Assembly (NCBI GenBank): GCA_018676675.1
Contig: JABHEG010000099.1
Location: forward strand, 1 to 64,000
Reading direction: 5' to 3'
Source: Lentisphaerota bacterium
Lineage (GTDB): Bacteria; Verrucomicrobiota; Lentisphaeria; Oligosphaerales; JABHEG01
DNA: 64,000 bases
Each line of letters starts with the position of its first letter. Positions within the stretch are counted from its first letter, which is position 1. The notes beneath the pieces were generated by a model. It saw only the letters and a program-made list of their open reading frames with translations, was not told the DNA's origin and searched no databases. Of the stretch, positions 34,253 through 43,663 are shown one piece after another. The position numbers were made by a program, and so were the translations under genes.

Positions 34253-36952
34253 ATGGACAGACTCTTCTTCTGTGTTCCTCTCATGGCCCTGGCTGCGAGC
34301 GTGTCGGGGGAGATGCTGATCAAGAGCGATTTTTCGGGACCGTTCGTGCCGTTGCCGACGACGAAGCACGAGGTGACCGGGGGCTTGCCAAAGGGATGGT
34401 CCGACGACTCGGCTTGGGCGCCGATGACGATCCACTACAGTCAGGAGGAAGAGCAGGGCCTGAAGTACCTACGCATGGAGTTCACGGAAACTGACGAGGG
34501 GCGGGCACAGCTTATCTTCTCCCCGTTGCCGGATGCGGTCAATGGTCCCACACGCTACCGCCTGCATTTGACCATGCGCAGCCCCACCGGGAATCGGGTT
34601 GAGTTTGGGCTTCGGCAGCGCGGCAAGCCTTACACGTTCTACTGGCGGACCACCACCAAACTCAGAGCAAGTTGGGACTCGTTCACCCACGAGTTCACGA
34701 CACCGAAGAACGATCAGCCCTATGGGCTCTGGATCAATCTTCCCGAGTTGGGTACGCTGGAGATCTCTTCAGTTGAGCTTCAGCGGCTGTCTCGAGAGGA
34801 ACGGCTGGCTGAGATTCGCGCTGCTCACCCCGATGGCGGACCACGCAATCTATTGCGTAACACACGCTTCCCGATGGGATTGCCCAATGGGTGGGCCATT
34901 GACCGAGACGCGTCCGATGGCGACGAGGTCCAGGTTGGCCCTGCCACGGATGCTCCGGGGCCCTCCGGGGCTCCTGCTCTGCGGTTGCAGACCGACAGCA
35001 CGGTCAGTCTTCTGGCTGAACCGTTTGCGCTCGCGTACCCACTGGTCCCACATGCCGTCGTTGCTTCCATGAAGGGGACCGGCGAGTGGACCTTCGTCGT
35101 TCGACAGGAGAGGCGGCAGATTGCATCCCACACCGTTTCGCTGACGGATCAGTGGCAACGCCCGTCGCTGACATTCAAGGCCGACCTCGATGCGATGTTT
35201 TACCAGTTCACGCTGTCCGGGAGTGGGACGTTGTTGCTGGATGGCGTCCACATTGGTCCCGAGGAGGCGACCACGGCGTACCGGACCAGCCACGAGTGCG
35301 AAGTGGCGGTCGCAGTTGCGCCATCTCCTCTGGCGTCCAGCCGCATTCTGTTTGAGGACATGGAGCCAGTCGTCCACTGGACCGCAACGGGCCTTGAGGC
35401 CCCCGCCTTGCTTCAGGGGAAGCTCACCAATGCCTATGGTGACGAGGCGAAACTCCCGAGTTCCCGGCTGACGCCAGCCGCGGCGGGGCTCACTCACGAG
35501 ATGCGTGTAGATCGTTTCCCTGAGCGTCCTCTGGGGGCGTTCCGGCTGGAGCTTTGGGTCGAGCGCGTCGGGCAGCGGATTTCACCGACGGCCGAGCTTG
35601 TCTTCCATCGCCTGCGCAAGCCGCGTTACTGGGGACGTGATGCGCCGGAGTCACCGTTCGGTGTTCACACCAACTCGACCACGCGTCACATCCTGATGGC
35701 GAAGGCCGTAGGCATAAACTGGACGCGGTTCCACGATGCAGGGCTCCCCTACATCGGCTGGTGGAACCTGGAACCCAAGCCCGGGGAATGGCAGTTCTTC
35801 GACGAAGACATCCACCGTTTCCGTCAGCATCATGTCAAGATTTTCGCTGAGCTGGGGACTGCCCCGCCGTGGGCCAGTTACTACGCAGATACCGGACTAA
35901 AGAGTTTTGGCTACTTTGACAAGTTCTTCCAACCCAAGGATCTGAAGCAATACGCCAATTACGTTCGTGTGGTCACTAAGCGTTACAAGGGCGTGATTGA
36001 TGCGTTCGATGTGTGGAACGAGCCATGGATTCATGCCTGGTGGGGGGTCGCGTTCGACCACGAGAAGGGCGGCAGGGCCGGCTACATCACCAGCAAGGAG
36101 CCGCAGAAAGACTTCGCGCGTCTGATGCAGGTTGCGCGTAACACGGTGCGGGAGACGCTTCCGGATGCGATTGTGGCGGGGATCAACACGACCACCGGGA
36201 AAGGCACTGGGCCGACCCGATTCGGCGGAGATGAGTGGACCGAGGGCGTGGTGGCTGCCGGTGGACTGGCACACTGCGACACCATCGCTTACCATGCTTA
36301 CACCGGGGGCTCTGTCGGGCACCCTGATGACACGATTGAGAAAGGGCTTGAAGTGGCGTTGGGGCCGATTCGGGAGAAGGTAGGGCGCGTCCCGAAGCCG
36401 GTCTGGATGACGGAAGGTTCTCCACTCACGCACCGGATGGGGAACGGGCTTTACAAGCACACGCTTCCCTTCCCGAACCATGATCCCGTCCTGGAGAGCT
36501 CGGACCGTCTGGCCCGTTACCTCGTGAGCATGCGAGCCAACGGGGTAAGTCGTATTTTCCTCTACAGCATGCACTCGCACGGAACGTACCGAACTGAAGC
36601 GAAACAATGGAATGCTCTCACGACGGACGACGGCGCGCTGCACCCTTGTGGCGCTGCCCACTCAGCCGCTGCCTGGCACCTCGAAGACAAGCGCTTCGTG
36701 AAGCGGCTCGATGCCGCGCCCGGCATCCATGTTTACCTGTTTGAGGGGCAGGGCGGAGGCGTGGCTGCGATCAGCAGCTCCAAACCTGATGCGGAGTTCG
36801 CATGTCCGCGGGGCGGTGGTCTTCGACTCGAGGATTTGTTCGGGAACGTCTTGCCACCCGGTGCGCCCTTTACCGGCACGGTCGTATACGCCAGCACAAC
36901 GCGGGATGCGGCTTGGTTAGAAGCACAGTTCAGGGGCGCTGGACCTCGGTGA
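34253..36952 (+). CDS. Secreted clan-A glycoside hydrolase, GH39-like
   Basis: Predicted 899-residue exported glycosidase. The ATG at 34253 follows GGAGGT by seven bases and starts a signal peptide (MDRLFFCVPLMALAASVSG). Residues about 20-450 are beta-rich accessory regions (jelly-roll-like carbohydrate-binding modules). The catalytic (beta/alpha)8 domain follows from about 465 (SPFGVHTNSTTRHILMAKAV). The acid/base Glu590 lies in FDVWNEPW and the likely nucleophile Glu721 in WMTEGS, the strand-4 and strand-7 positions of clan GH-A. FHDAGLPYIGWWNLEP recalls GH39 and related families. The polysaccharide target is unknown. Nearby sulfatase and carbohydrate-active genes suggest a complex glycan. 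Confidence 0.75.
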   Translation: MDRLFFCVPLMALAASVSGEMLIKSDFSGPFVPLPTTKHEVTGGLPKGWSDDSAWAPMTIHYSQEEEQGLKYLRMEFTETDEGRAQLIFSPLPDAVNGPTRYRLHLTMRSPTGNRVEFGLRQRGKPYTFYWRTTTKLRASWDSFTHEFTTPKNDQPYGLWINLPELGTLEISSVELQRLSREERLAEIRAAHPDGGPRNLLRNTRFPMGLPNGWAIDRDASDGDEVQVGPATDAPGPSGAPALRLQTDSTVSLLAEPFALAYPLVPHAVVASMKGTGEWTFVVRQERRQIASHTVSLTDQWQRPSLTFKADLDAMFYQFTLSGSGTLLLDGVHIGPEEATTAYRTSHECEVAVAVAPSPLASSRILFEDMEPVVHWTATGLEAPALLQGKLTNAYGDEAKLPSSRLTPAAAGLTHEMRVDRFPERPLGAFRLELWVERVGQRISPTAELVFHRLRKPRYWGRDAPESPFGVHTNSTTRHILMAKAVGINWTRFHDAGLPYIGWWNLEPKPGEWQFFDEDIHRFRQHHVKIFAELGTAPPWASYYADTGLKSFGYFDKFFQPKDLKQYANYVRVVTKRYKGVIDAFDVWNEPWIHAWWGVAFDHEKGGRAGYITSKEPQKDFARLMQVARNTVRETLPDAIVAGINTTTGKGTGPTRFGGDEWTEGVVAAGGLAHCDTIAYHAYTGGSVGHPDDTIEKGLEVALGPIREKVGRVPKPVWMTEGSPLTHRMGNGLYKHTLPFPNHDPVLESSDRLARYLVSMRANGVSRIFLYSMHSHGTYRTEAKQWNALTTDDGALHPCGAAHSAAAWHLEDKRFVKRLDAAPGIHVYLFEGQGGGVAAISSSKPDAEFACPRGGGLRLEDLFGNVLPPGAPFTGTVVYASTTRDAAWLEAQFRGAGPR

Positions 36953-37118
36953 GAGTCCTCGCTACAGGCGAGTGGCCTCCGCCACGTTTGCTGTCGGCTC
37001 TATCTGGGCAAAGCAACTCCGGCGTCCACTACTCGATAATCGGCGGAGTCCCAAGTGAGTATGGTGAGACGGCATGGAGCCGTCAGCCCGGGAGAGACCA
37101 ACAGGAAGTGCACGTATC

Positions 37119-39791
37119 GTGACAGCCACCACATATGGATCCACACGAGTGAACGCGTTCGCCCTGGTGCTGTGCTGCATGGGCGTCGCTACGGCGCAGG
37201 CTGAATGGAGCAGACGCTCCCAATGGGAAGCGACTGTAGATGAGCAGGGCCTATTCCGTGCCTACTGCATCCTCCTCGTGCGGCCTGAGCAGCGTATCGT
37301 CACGGTGTCGAGTACCACTGAGCGTCAGGACTGGGCCGAGTGGCTCTTACATGGCAGTCAAGGCGCTGACACGCGCGTCACCTGGGTCCACGCCCCCGAC
37401 GATGGTCGCACGTTGACGCGCTATGACCACGTTTCCGGCGAGTGTCTGCCCTCTCTCGACGGCGAGGCATTGACGTTTGCCAAGTGCGGTCGCACCGTTG
37501 CGAGCGGGGAGGGGGTCTACCCACCGGGGCAGAGGCTTATCGACGAACTGCAGACGCAACCCAAGATATGGACTGGTTTGTACGCGAGACGCAAGACCGA
37601 GTTGGACACAGAGGCGTGTCCGGCGACAATGGGGCTGGCTCCCTATGTACTGGGCGTTGCGAGTCTGATCGATCAAGCGGAGATGAGGGTTGGCGATGTG
37701 CTCGTGAAGGTGTGGCCATGGGATTACGACGGTGCCGTGTTCAATGGCTACCTGAGCATCGGCAAGGCCGTGAAAGACCGATTCCTGGTGGGGGATCCGG
37801 CGCGTATTGAGTACTTGCGGGCTTTGCCGGAAGGCGGGTGGGAACTTGTCAAGAAGACCCTCGTCTGGCCGGTCGTCCCGGGCATGGATAAGCGTCCCAG
37901 CCAGACATTGCTGCAATCAGAGAAGCGTGCTCTGGAGGCCCAGGCAGCGCCTTCGCAGGCGCTGCTTGGGCTCATGGCCGCTCAGGCCGGGAAGACGGCT
38001 GACAATGCCGATCTGCTGACGCGGCTGGCCCGGACAGAAGCCGTGGTGGATGTCTACCGTCTGGCTTGCTTCCGCACTGTCCACAAGCATCCATTCTCTA
38101 TGCACGAGCAGGCCGGGGAGCTGACCGACACGATTCCGCAGCCGTCGCCCGGGCGTGTGGCAAAACAGATCGCCTGGCTGGACAGAGCCTTTCTGACCAA
38201 TGCGCCCGGAACGATGGCGCAGCCACCGGCGCCAACGTATGCAGGCAGGGATCTCGACGCTCACCTCGACTTCATCGAAGGTGTTCTCGAAGACGCTGCG
38301 CAGCATGCCGAGGCCGCTTTTCGCCGCTTTTCGCTGGATGATCGCAGGTTCATCGAGAAGCAGGCGGATGGTCTGATGGCCGGGTTCCTGAGCGCGCACA
38401 TGATGTGCTTTGATGACGATCTGGTGCGCCAGCGCGCGAATGTCAAGCTCTTGAGCATGGCCAAGCGGCTCGACACCGAGGCGCTGATGCGTCAGGCTCT
38501 GACCACGGCCCGGATCGTGGATGGCACGTTCCTCGCCTCGCTCAAAGAGCAGATGGAGCAGACGCCGGACGCTCGACGGATTGCCGACCGAAAGACGCCA
38601 TGGGGCAGGATTGTCCTCGCCGGACGCGGGGATGATCGCTACATCAACAAGAAAGACAACGTTGCTGTGCTTGTCGATCTGGGCGGCGACGACTTCTATG
38701 CCAATAACACCGGTAGCGCCATTCCGGGTGCCCTGGCCACGGCTGTGTTGATCGACTTCGCGGGGGACGACCGCTACGAGAACTGGCACTCCATGCGTCA
38801 AGGCTGCGGCTTTTTCGGCGTGGGGATACTGGTTGACTGCGGGGGCAACGATTCATATGTGGGTGTGCGTTGCGCTCAGGGGACGGGGTTCATGGGGGTG
38901 GGTGTACTGGCGGACCTGGGTGGCGACGATATCTACCGCGGAATCGATCATTGCCAAGGGGTCGGTCAGTTCGGGGCGGGCTTGCTGCTGGATGACGCAG
39001 GAGACAATCGCTACGAAGGTCGTCAGTCGTGCCAGGGCGTGGGGTTCACGTGGGGGGTCGGCTTGCTCCACAGTGCGGGAACGGACGGCGACGATGAGTA
39101 CTTCAATAAGGGCAAGGTCGGCAGCGGCTATGGCGATCTCGGCTCATTTGAGGGGTGGGGACAAGGTTTGGGGTGCGGCCACCGTCCTTATGCCAGCGGG
39201 GGCCTCGGCGTACTGCTGGATGGTGGCGGCAGCGACCGCTATGAGGGGGGGACATTCAGCCTGGGTGGGGGGTACTACTACGGGCTGGGAATCCTGCGTG
39301 ACCGCGACGGCCACGACCGCTACCGTGGGAGCCGTTACAACATGGGGTTTACTGCGCACCAGGCTGTGGGTGTGTTCATCGACGACCGAGGAAACGACCA
39401 CTACGCGACCAGCCATTTTGTGGCGATGGGGATGGCCTGGGATGAGAGCAGCACGCTGTTCCTGGACGGTGAGGGTGACGATACCTATGTAGCGCCCGGG
39501 TTCGCGTTTGCTGCCGGGGCGATGAACGGGTTTGCGCTATTTGAGGACAGCGCAGGGGCTGACCACTACGTGGGGGTGCGACCAGCGAGCAAGTATGGTA
39601 ACCGGTACCATGACGGCACCAGTGTGGGGCTGTTCATGGATCTTGGGGACGGCGAGGATGTTTTCAGCGGGGGGCGCCAAGCCGGCGAGATAGATGCAGG
39701 CCCCGAGCACACGTTCTTCGTCGACGCCCCAACCGTTGAGGCCGCGACCGAACGACTGAAGGTGACGCCCCTCAAGAAGGCGGCACAGTAG
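37119..39791 (+). CDS. Secreted GDDxY-repeat protein
   Basis: Predicted 890-residue exported protein of unknown function. The start is set at GTG 37119, ten bases after AGGAAG; the frame is open to 37074 but that part lacks a better site. A signal peptide (VNAFALVLCCMGVATAQAEW) follows. Residues up to about 500 are mixed alpha/beta and include a PDZ-like patch (MRVGDVLVKV). Residues about 500-850 are tandem repeats of roughly 25-35 residues built on the pattern G-D-D-x-Y, a short loop, Gln-Gly-x-Gly, then a hydrophobic strand ending Asp (LADLGGDDIYRG; LLLDDAGDNRYEG). The regular Asp/Gly loops suggest a calcium-binding or solenoid fold. It lies 26 bases upstream of a glutamine amidotransferase gene. 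Confidence 0.65.
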   Translation: MTATTYGSTRVNAFALVLCCMGVATAQAEWSRRSQWEATVDEQGLFRAYCILLVRPEQRIVTVSSTTERQDWAEWLLHGSQGADTRVTWVHAPDDGRTLTRYDHVSGECLPSLDGEALTFAKCGRTVASGEGVYPPGQRLIDELQTQPKIWTGLYARRKTELDTEACPATMGLAPYVLGVASLIDQAEMRVGDVLVKVWPWDYDGAVFNGYLSIGKAVKDRFLVGDPARIEYLRALPEGGWELVKKTLVWPVVPGMDKRPSQTLLQSEKRALEAQAAPSQALLGLMAAQAGKTADNADLLTRLARTEAVVDVYRLACFRTVHKHPFSMHEQAGELTDTIPQPSPGRVAKQIAWLDRAFLTNAPGTMAQPPAPTYAGRDLDAHLDFIEGVLEDAAQHAEAAFRRFSLDDRRFIEKQADGLMAGFLSAHMMCFDDDLVRQRANVKLLSMAKRLDTEALMRQALTTARIVDGTFLASLKEQMEQTPDARRIADRKTPWGRIVLAGRGDDRYINKKDNVAVLVDLGGDDFYANNTGSAIPGALATAVLIDFAGDDRYENWHSMRQGCGFFGVGILVDCGGNDSYVGVRCAQGTGFMGVGVLADLGGDDIYRGIDHCQGVGQFGAGLLLDDAGDNRYEGRQSCQGVGFTWGVGLLHSAGTDGDDEYFNKGKVGSGYGDLGSFEGWGQGLGCGHRPYASGGLGVLLDGGGSDRYEGGTFSLGGGYYYGLGILRDRDGHDRYRGSRYNMGFTAHQAVGVFIDDRGNDHYATSHFVAMGMAWDESSTLFLDGEGDDTYVAPGFAFAAGAMNGFALFEDSAGADHYVGVRPASKYGNRYHDGTSVGLFMDLGDGEDVFSGGRQAGEIDAGPEHTFFVDAPTVEAATERLKVTPLKKAAQ

Positions 39792-39817
39792 ACCTGATTG
39801 TTGAGGAGGCGACTGCC

Positions 39818-40501
39818 ATGATTACGTACATCGTCACCGAGAAGCGAAGCAACTATGAGCGCAATGGGGCGCATGCCAACAAGCTCAAATTGGAGGCCAT
39901 CAGTGGCGTGCCCTGTCTGGTGCAGTTCTACGAAGATGTCCGTCTCGAGCAGTTGATCGCTCTGGGGATCCAGGCGGTGGTGTTCAGTGGCTACGGCACG
40001 GGGCTGGACGACCATGCGTTGGAGAGCTTCAAGGGGATCTACGAGCTGGCGCGCGAGGGTGATATGCCCATGATTGGTTTCTGCGGCGGTCACCAGTTGC
40101 TTGCTGAGCTGTGGGCGGCGCACAATGACGTGGAGCTGACGCGCATGAGCAGTTACCCCATCCGCAAGCTTCGCGATGGGGAACCCGATCACAACGCCGC
40201 GTATAATCCCGGGCAGTTCAAAGAGTGGGGGTTTTACCCCATTCATGTTGTTCGTCAGGACCCGCTCTTCGAGGGTGTCCCCAACCCCTTTATGGCGTGT
40301 GAGCAGCACATGCGCGAGGTCAAGGAGCTGCCCGCGGATTTCCAGTTGCTTGCCTCCACCGATGAGGTCAAGGTGCAGGCCTACCGACACCGGACCAAGC
40401 TCATCTACGGGACACAGTTCCACTGCGAAAACTGGGTGAAGCACTATCCGCATGGCCGGAAGTTGATCGAGAATTTCTTCCGCATCACGGGAGTCCTCTG
40501 A
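39818..40501 (+). CDS. Class I glutamine amidotransferase-like protein
   Basis: Predicted 227-residue cytoplasmic amidotransferase. The nucleophile elbow is GFCGGHQ with Cys89, and the dyad partners lie in QFHCEN (His202, Glu204), so the glutaminase triad is complete. No synthetase domain is fused or adjacent, so the ammonia acceptor is unknown. It could instead be a gamma-glutamyl hydrolase or another peptidase C26-type enzyme. The ATG follows GAGGAGG with good spacing. It is 26 bases after the GDDxY-repeat gene and probably in the same transcript; the functional link is not obvious. It converges on the fic gene. Confidence 0.78.
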   Translation: MITYIVTEKRSNYERNGAHANKLKLEAISGVPCLVQFYEDVRLEQLIALGIQAVVFSGYGTGLDDHALESFKGIYELAREGDMPMIGFCGGHQLLAELWAAHNDVELTRMSSYPIRKLRDGEPDHNAAYNPGQFKEWGFYPIHVVRQDPLFEGVPNPFMACEQHMREVKELPADFQLLASTDEVKVQAYRHRTKLIYGTQFHCENWVKHYPHGRKLIENFFRITGVL

Positions 40502-40610
40502 GACTGAGATGCCGGTCACGCCGGCGTACCAACGGGAGGGACTCAGTGCGAAGGTGGGTCCGTCGTCTCTCCGCGCCCGCAACTGCCTCCTTCTCCATTA
40601 GCGCTTGTCT

Positions 40611-41495
40611 CTACTTCTCGCCACGATCGCCGATCTTCCACACGCCCTTTTCGAGGAATGCCTCAATCGTTTGCCGTTTGGCCTTATTGAGCAAGTTTGA
40701 GTGGGAGAGCCTGTACTTTCTGGCATAGTCAGCCAGCAAGATGATGGGTACGCCTTCCAGGTAGGCCAGGCGCTTGTGGTAGCTGTTGGTCAAAGCCCTC
40801 CCGACGATTTCCTCCATCGTTCTCGTCCGTCCCCCGCTGTCAAACTCCCGGAAGGCCTCGTAGTACTGAGCCCGGTCCACAAACTTGATGTTGATCGGGA
40901 CGTATCCCTCGCGATTGAGGACGTAGTTGTTGAGGGCACGCCCGATGCGACCGTTGCCATCGACAAATGGGTGGATGTGCTCAAAGGTCAAATGGAGTTT
41001 GGCGACCCGTTTGATGGCGTTCTCGTGGCTGGCGGAGTGGTAGTCTGCCAGCATTCTGTCCAGCAATCCGGCGACCTGCTCCGGTCCGGGAGCAATGTGG
41101 CTCCCAACCCGTACCCATTCACCCTCTTGGCGGAAGCGTCCCGCGACGTCGTCCCGGATGTTGGCCAGCAGCATCTTGTGAAGAAGAAGCAACACGTCCA
41201 ACGAAAGCGGCTGCTCAACAGCGCGGGTGTCTATGTAGGACACGACTCCGGCTAGATTTTTGGCCTCAAAAAGTTCTCGTTCCGAAATGAAGCGATCCAG
41301 ATCGATTTGCAGGAGGATCTTCTCAGTTTCGTCGAGAGACAACGTGCTGTTCTCGATGGCGTTGGAGTTGAAGACCTGCTCTGAGACCTCGGCTTCGGCA
41401 ATCATCCGGATCAGCGATTCCTTGCCGGAAGCCACAGCGTAGTACCGACTCCGCAGGTGCTCTATTGCTTTGAAGACATGGAGTGACTTCGCCAT
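40611..41495 (-). CDS. Fic-domain protein (AMPylase-type)
   Basis: Predicted 294-residue Fic protein. The active-site loop HPFVDGNGRIGR is complete, including the catalytic His, so transfer of AMP or another phosphate-linked group to a target hydroxyl is expected. An N-terminal SNAIEN matches the [S/T]xxxE[G/N] inhibitory helix, so the enzyme is probably self-inhibited (class II). The C-terminus (LSHSNLLNKAKRQTIEAFLE) may form a small DNA-binding helix-turn-helix. The ATG at 41495 with GGGGA upstream is preferred over ATG 41516. Its promoter region carries three copies of one 9-base motif, which suggests autoregulation. Confidence 0.9.
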   Translation of the reverse strand: MAKSLHVFKAIEHLRSRYYAVASGKESLIRMIAEAEVSEQVFNSNAIENSTLSLDETEKILLQIDLDRFISERELFEAKNLAGVVSYIDTRAVEQPLSLDVLLLLHKMLLANIRDDVAGRFRQEGEWVRVGSHIAPGPEQVAGLLDRMLADYHSASHENAIKRVAKLHLTFEHIHPFVDGNGRIGRALNNYVLNREGYVPINIKFVDRAQYYEAFREFDSGGRTRTMEEIVGRALTNSYHKRLAYLEGVPIILLADYARKYRLSHSNLLNKAKRQTIEAFLEKGVWKIGDRGEK

Positions 41496-41549
41496 TGATG
41501 TCCCCGATAAGATCACACAGAAGACACGGAAAGAGATGAACCCATTCCG

Positions 41550-41620
41550 CTATCATAAACGTGAATATGCGCTGATTCAATCGCTAGATTCACGATTAGT
41601 GCTATGATAATCGTGAATAT
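41550..41620. promoter_or_regulatory. Repeated operator-like motifs upstream of fic
   Basis: Two near-identical 19-base direct repeats, CTATCATAAACGTGAATAT (41550) and CTATGATAATCGTGAATAT (41602), start 52 bases apart and differ at two positions. A third, inverted copy of the core, ATTCACGAT, lies at 41588-41596. The first copy sits inside the fic promoter, so a repressor bound here would block transcription. The region is AT-rich against its surroundings. Confidence 0.6.
41552..41580 (-). promoter_or_regulatory. Sigma-70-type promoter of fic
   Basis: On the minus strand TTGAAT (41580-41575), a 17-base spacer and TATGAT (41557-41552) form a good -35/-10 pair, with five of six matches in the -10 box. 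Transcription would start near 41545, about 50 bases before the fic ATG. Confidence 0.6.
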
Positions 41621-41984
41621 AGAGGGATATGTCGACCATTTTCACGGTTATCGAGTGACGCGCTTTCGCCTGTCTCCCCCACGTTGCCTACCGCCAGTGC
41701 CCGGGGACGCGCTTCCAGCCCTCTGGTGCCTTGACCTTGATCCTGCTGGCTCCCGTTGGCTCACCTCGCGTGCTAACCCGCATTTCTCATGGGCAGGACA
41801 CTTTGGCGTTTGTTTCTCGCTCTGGCAGAGACCATTGAGAATCAGTGGTCGATCCTCGGGCGGAACACTGTGTTTCCGAGACCAGAAGGCAATGCCCACC
41901 CGTTGGGTAAACTCGGGGCACGCCGATCCTCGCTCTCACCGCACGGGGCAGTGGTTTGACATTCGCTAAGGCCTCATTGCCCCA
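41621..41984. other. Gene-free region
   Basis: No gene is recognised on either strand. The short frames have no ribosome-binding site and no family resemblance. It may be a degraded remnant. Confidence 0.4.
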
Positions 41985-42050
41985 CGGAAGCCGTGGAGCC
42001 CGTCTCGCTCTGCTCGGCTCCACGGCACCCGCTTGCGAAAGCAAGGCTCG
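41985..42050. repeat. Cluster of short hairpins
   Basis: Two overlapping stems are visible: CCACGG/CCGTGG around AAG, and CCGTGGAGCC (41991-42000) with GGCTCCACGG (42016-42025), a perfect 10-base stem. A third follows at 42032-42045, CTTGC-GAAA-GCAAG, which carries a GNRA-type tetraloop. This could be a small structured RNA or an accumulation of palindromes in decaying DNA. Confidence 0.4.
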
Positions 42051-42182
42051 ACGCACCCCGAGTCTATGAGAAATGCGTGCTAACAGAACGGACCGACGCA
42101 AGATGGGCGTGTCCTGTTCACGACATCTCTCGCATCATGCTGTAGCGCGCGGTTTCCAGGTCCCTATTCGGTCGGAGGGGAA

Positions 42183-42348
42183 GACCGCTTACGTTGTGCG
42201 CGGCTCGGATGGAGAGAGGACCGCTTACGTTGTGCGCGGCTGGGAGGGAGAGAGGACCGCTCCTGTGAGCCTGTCCGCCATAGCGCCCTTGGGGCGGCGG
42301 TGGATCGCGGTTCTGACGGAGAGAGGACCGCTTACGTTGTGCGCGGCT
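42183..42348. repeat. Direct repeats with 36-base period
   Basis: An exact 23-base unit with core GACCGCTTACGTTGTGCG occurs at 42183, 42219 and 42326, each of the last two preceded by GGAGAGAG. The first two are 36 bases apart and the third lies about three periods later, with a degenerate copy between (GAGGACCGCTCCTGTG near 42252). It is a short tandem array with decay, immediately downstream of the 42379-43518 gene. Confidence 0.8.
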
Positions 42349-42378
42349 CTGAAGGAGCGCCGTGCTCCGCTCCGCGCA

Positions 42379-43518
42379 TCACCGTGGCGAGAGGTCGCAC
42401 CATTTGAGGAAGTGTGCAGTGTCGATGCTGGCGATGCCGACCTGTGACCGGCCGGGCTTTGCGTAGGCCTTGGTGCGGTCGAACTTCAGCCCTTTCCAGC
42501 CCCATCCCTCGTAGAGCATGTAGAGACGTCCCTCGTGTTCGAAGACCTCCCCGAACCAGATGGCGCCCTGGTCCCACTGTCCGGGAGGCCCCCGTTGGAA
42601 CAGAGGCTGCGCATTCTTCACCTTGGTCCAGTGCACCAAGTCGGTGGAATAGGCGGCGTGGAAGCGATCGGGGTAGTCGAAGTGGGTTGCACTCGCCTGG
42701 TAGACCATGAACCAACGTCCCTCCAGCCGGAAGATCCGCCCCCCATGTACGGACCGGGAGTCGAACGTCCCGGGCGGCCCTACATCGATCACCAGTTGGC
42801 GCGGTGCGCGGCTGATGTCGGAGGGATCAGGCGTGATGGCGAGGTAGGTCTTCAGCCGGTCGGTCACGCGTCGACGGACGGGGTCGTATTTTGCATCACC
42901 ATAGAACAGGTAGTAGTGCCCCTGGTGGTACACGGCATCGCAGGGCCCCACGCGCTTCTGCAGCGGGTTACTTCGGAACTTGCGGAACGTCATTCCCCCG
43001 TCGTTGGACTGTGCTCCCGCCAGGCAGCCGCCGCTGTTGTATGGAACGCCTTTGTAGAACATGATGAGAACGTCGTTCAGTCCTTCCCGGTCCTTGCCCC
43101 AGACGGGGCAGCAATCGAGGAGGTGTTTGCCGTCATAGCTGTCGCCTGGGCCGTGGAAGAGCACAGGATTACCGGGGTGCTCCTGCCATGGACCGTATGG
43201 GGAGAACCCGTCCGCTTCCTGGGTGAAGAGCCCAATGCTGTCATGGTAGTTCCGCTGCCGGTCCGTGCTTTCGCTGGGGAACCGCCCGGAGCCGCGCACG
43301 TACAGCCGCCATCGGCCATCGGGAGATTCTGCCGGGGTCAGCACAGCCGCGTTCGCGACATGGATTGAGCGCCAGCGTTTGTTTGGCGCGACGGCGAGAA
43401 GTGGGTTCTTCGTCCAGCGAACGAACAGCGCGTCCGTTGGCTGTGTCAAGGGTTCGCAGGTCCCGGTCATGCAGACCAGGAGGCAGGGGAGTACGCGTTG
43501 GAAGCTCCAGTCGCTCAT
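42379..43518 (-). CDS. Beta-propeller glycosidase-like protein
   Basis: Predicted 379-residue protein with the five-bladed beta-propeller pattern of GH43/GH32/GH130-type enzymes. Blades contain repeated phrases such as RWRLYVRGSGRF, DVLIMFYKGVPYNSGG, GHYYLFYGDAKYD, GRWFMVYQAS and GRLYMLYEGWGW. Candidate acidic residues sit in NDVLIMF, GPCDAVY and WFGEVFE, but I cannot assign the catalytic set. The hydrophobic N-terminus (FQRVLPCLLVCMTGTC) is a plausible signal peptide or lipobox. The start is uncertain because the AGGA site lies very close to the ATG. It is divergent from the sulfatase gene and could share its regulation. Confidence 0.65.
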   Translation of the reverse strand: MSDWSFQRVLPCLLVCMTGTCEPLTQPTDALFVRWTKNPLLAVAPNKRWRSIHVANAAVLTPAESPDGRWRLYVRGSGRFPSESTDRQRNYHDSIGLFTQEADGFSPYGPWQEHPGNPVLFHGPGDSYDGKHLLDCCPVWGKDREGLNDVLIMFYKGVPYNSGGCLAGAQSNDGGMTFRKFRSNPLQKRVGPCDAVYHQGHYYLFYGDAKYDPVRRRVTDRLKTYLAITPDPSDISRAPRQLVIDVGPPGTFDSRSVHGGRIFRLEGRWFMVYQASATHFDYPDRFHAAYSTDLVHWTKVKNAQPLFQRGPPGQWDQGAIWFGEVFEHEGRLYMLYEGWGWKGLKFDRTKAYAKPGRSQVGIASIDTAHFLKWCDLSPR

Positions 43519-43663
43519 GTCCTAACAGTGGCACTCCGGGGGCGAGTTGTCATGCGGGCGGGTGAGTGTCTGTTTGAGCACGGTCTTGTGCGGGTGTAGA
43601 CTTTGAGTGTCCTTCCCGTGCGCGGCCAGCGCCCGAATCGTGAAGAGACCCGTGGAGAAGCCC

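Noticed and set aside
41604..41969. 121-residue frame divergent from fic, possible antitoxin
   Set aside because: No ribosome-binding site and no antitoxin-like composition; it covers gene-free, low-information DNA.
42183..42348. CRISPR-like array
   Set aside because: Only three exact copies, irregular spacing, degenerate spacers and no cas genes.
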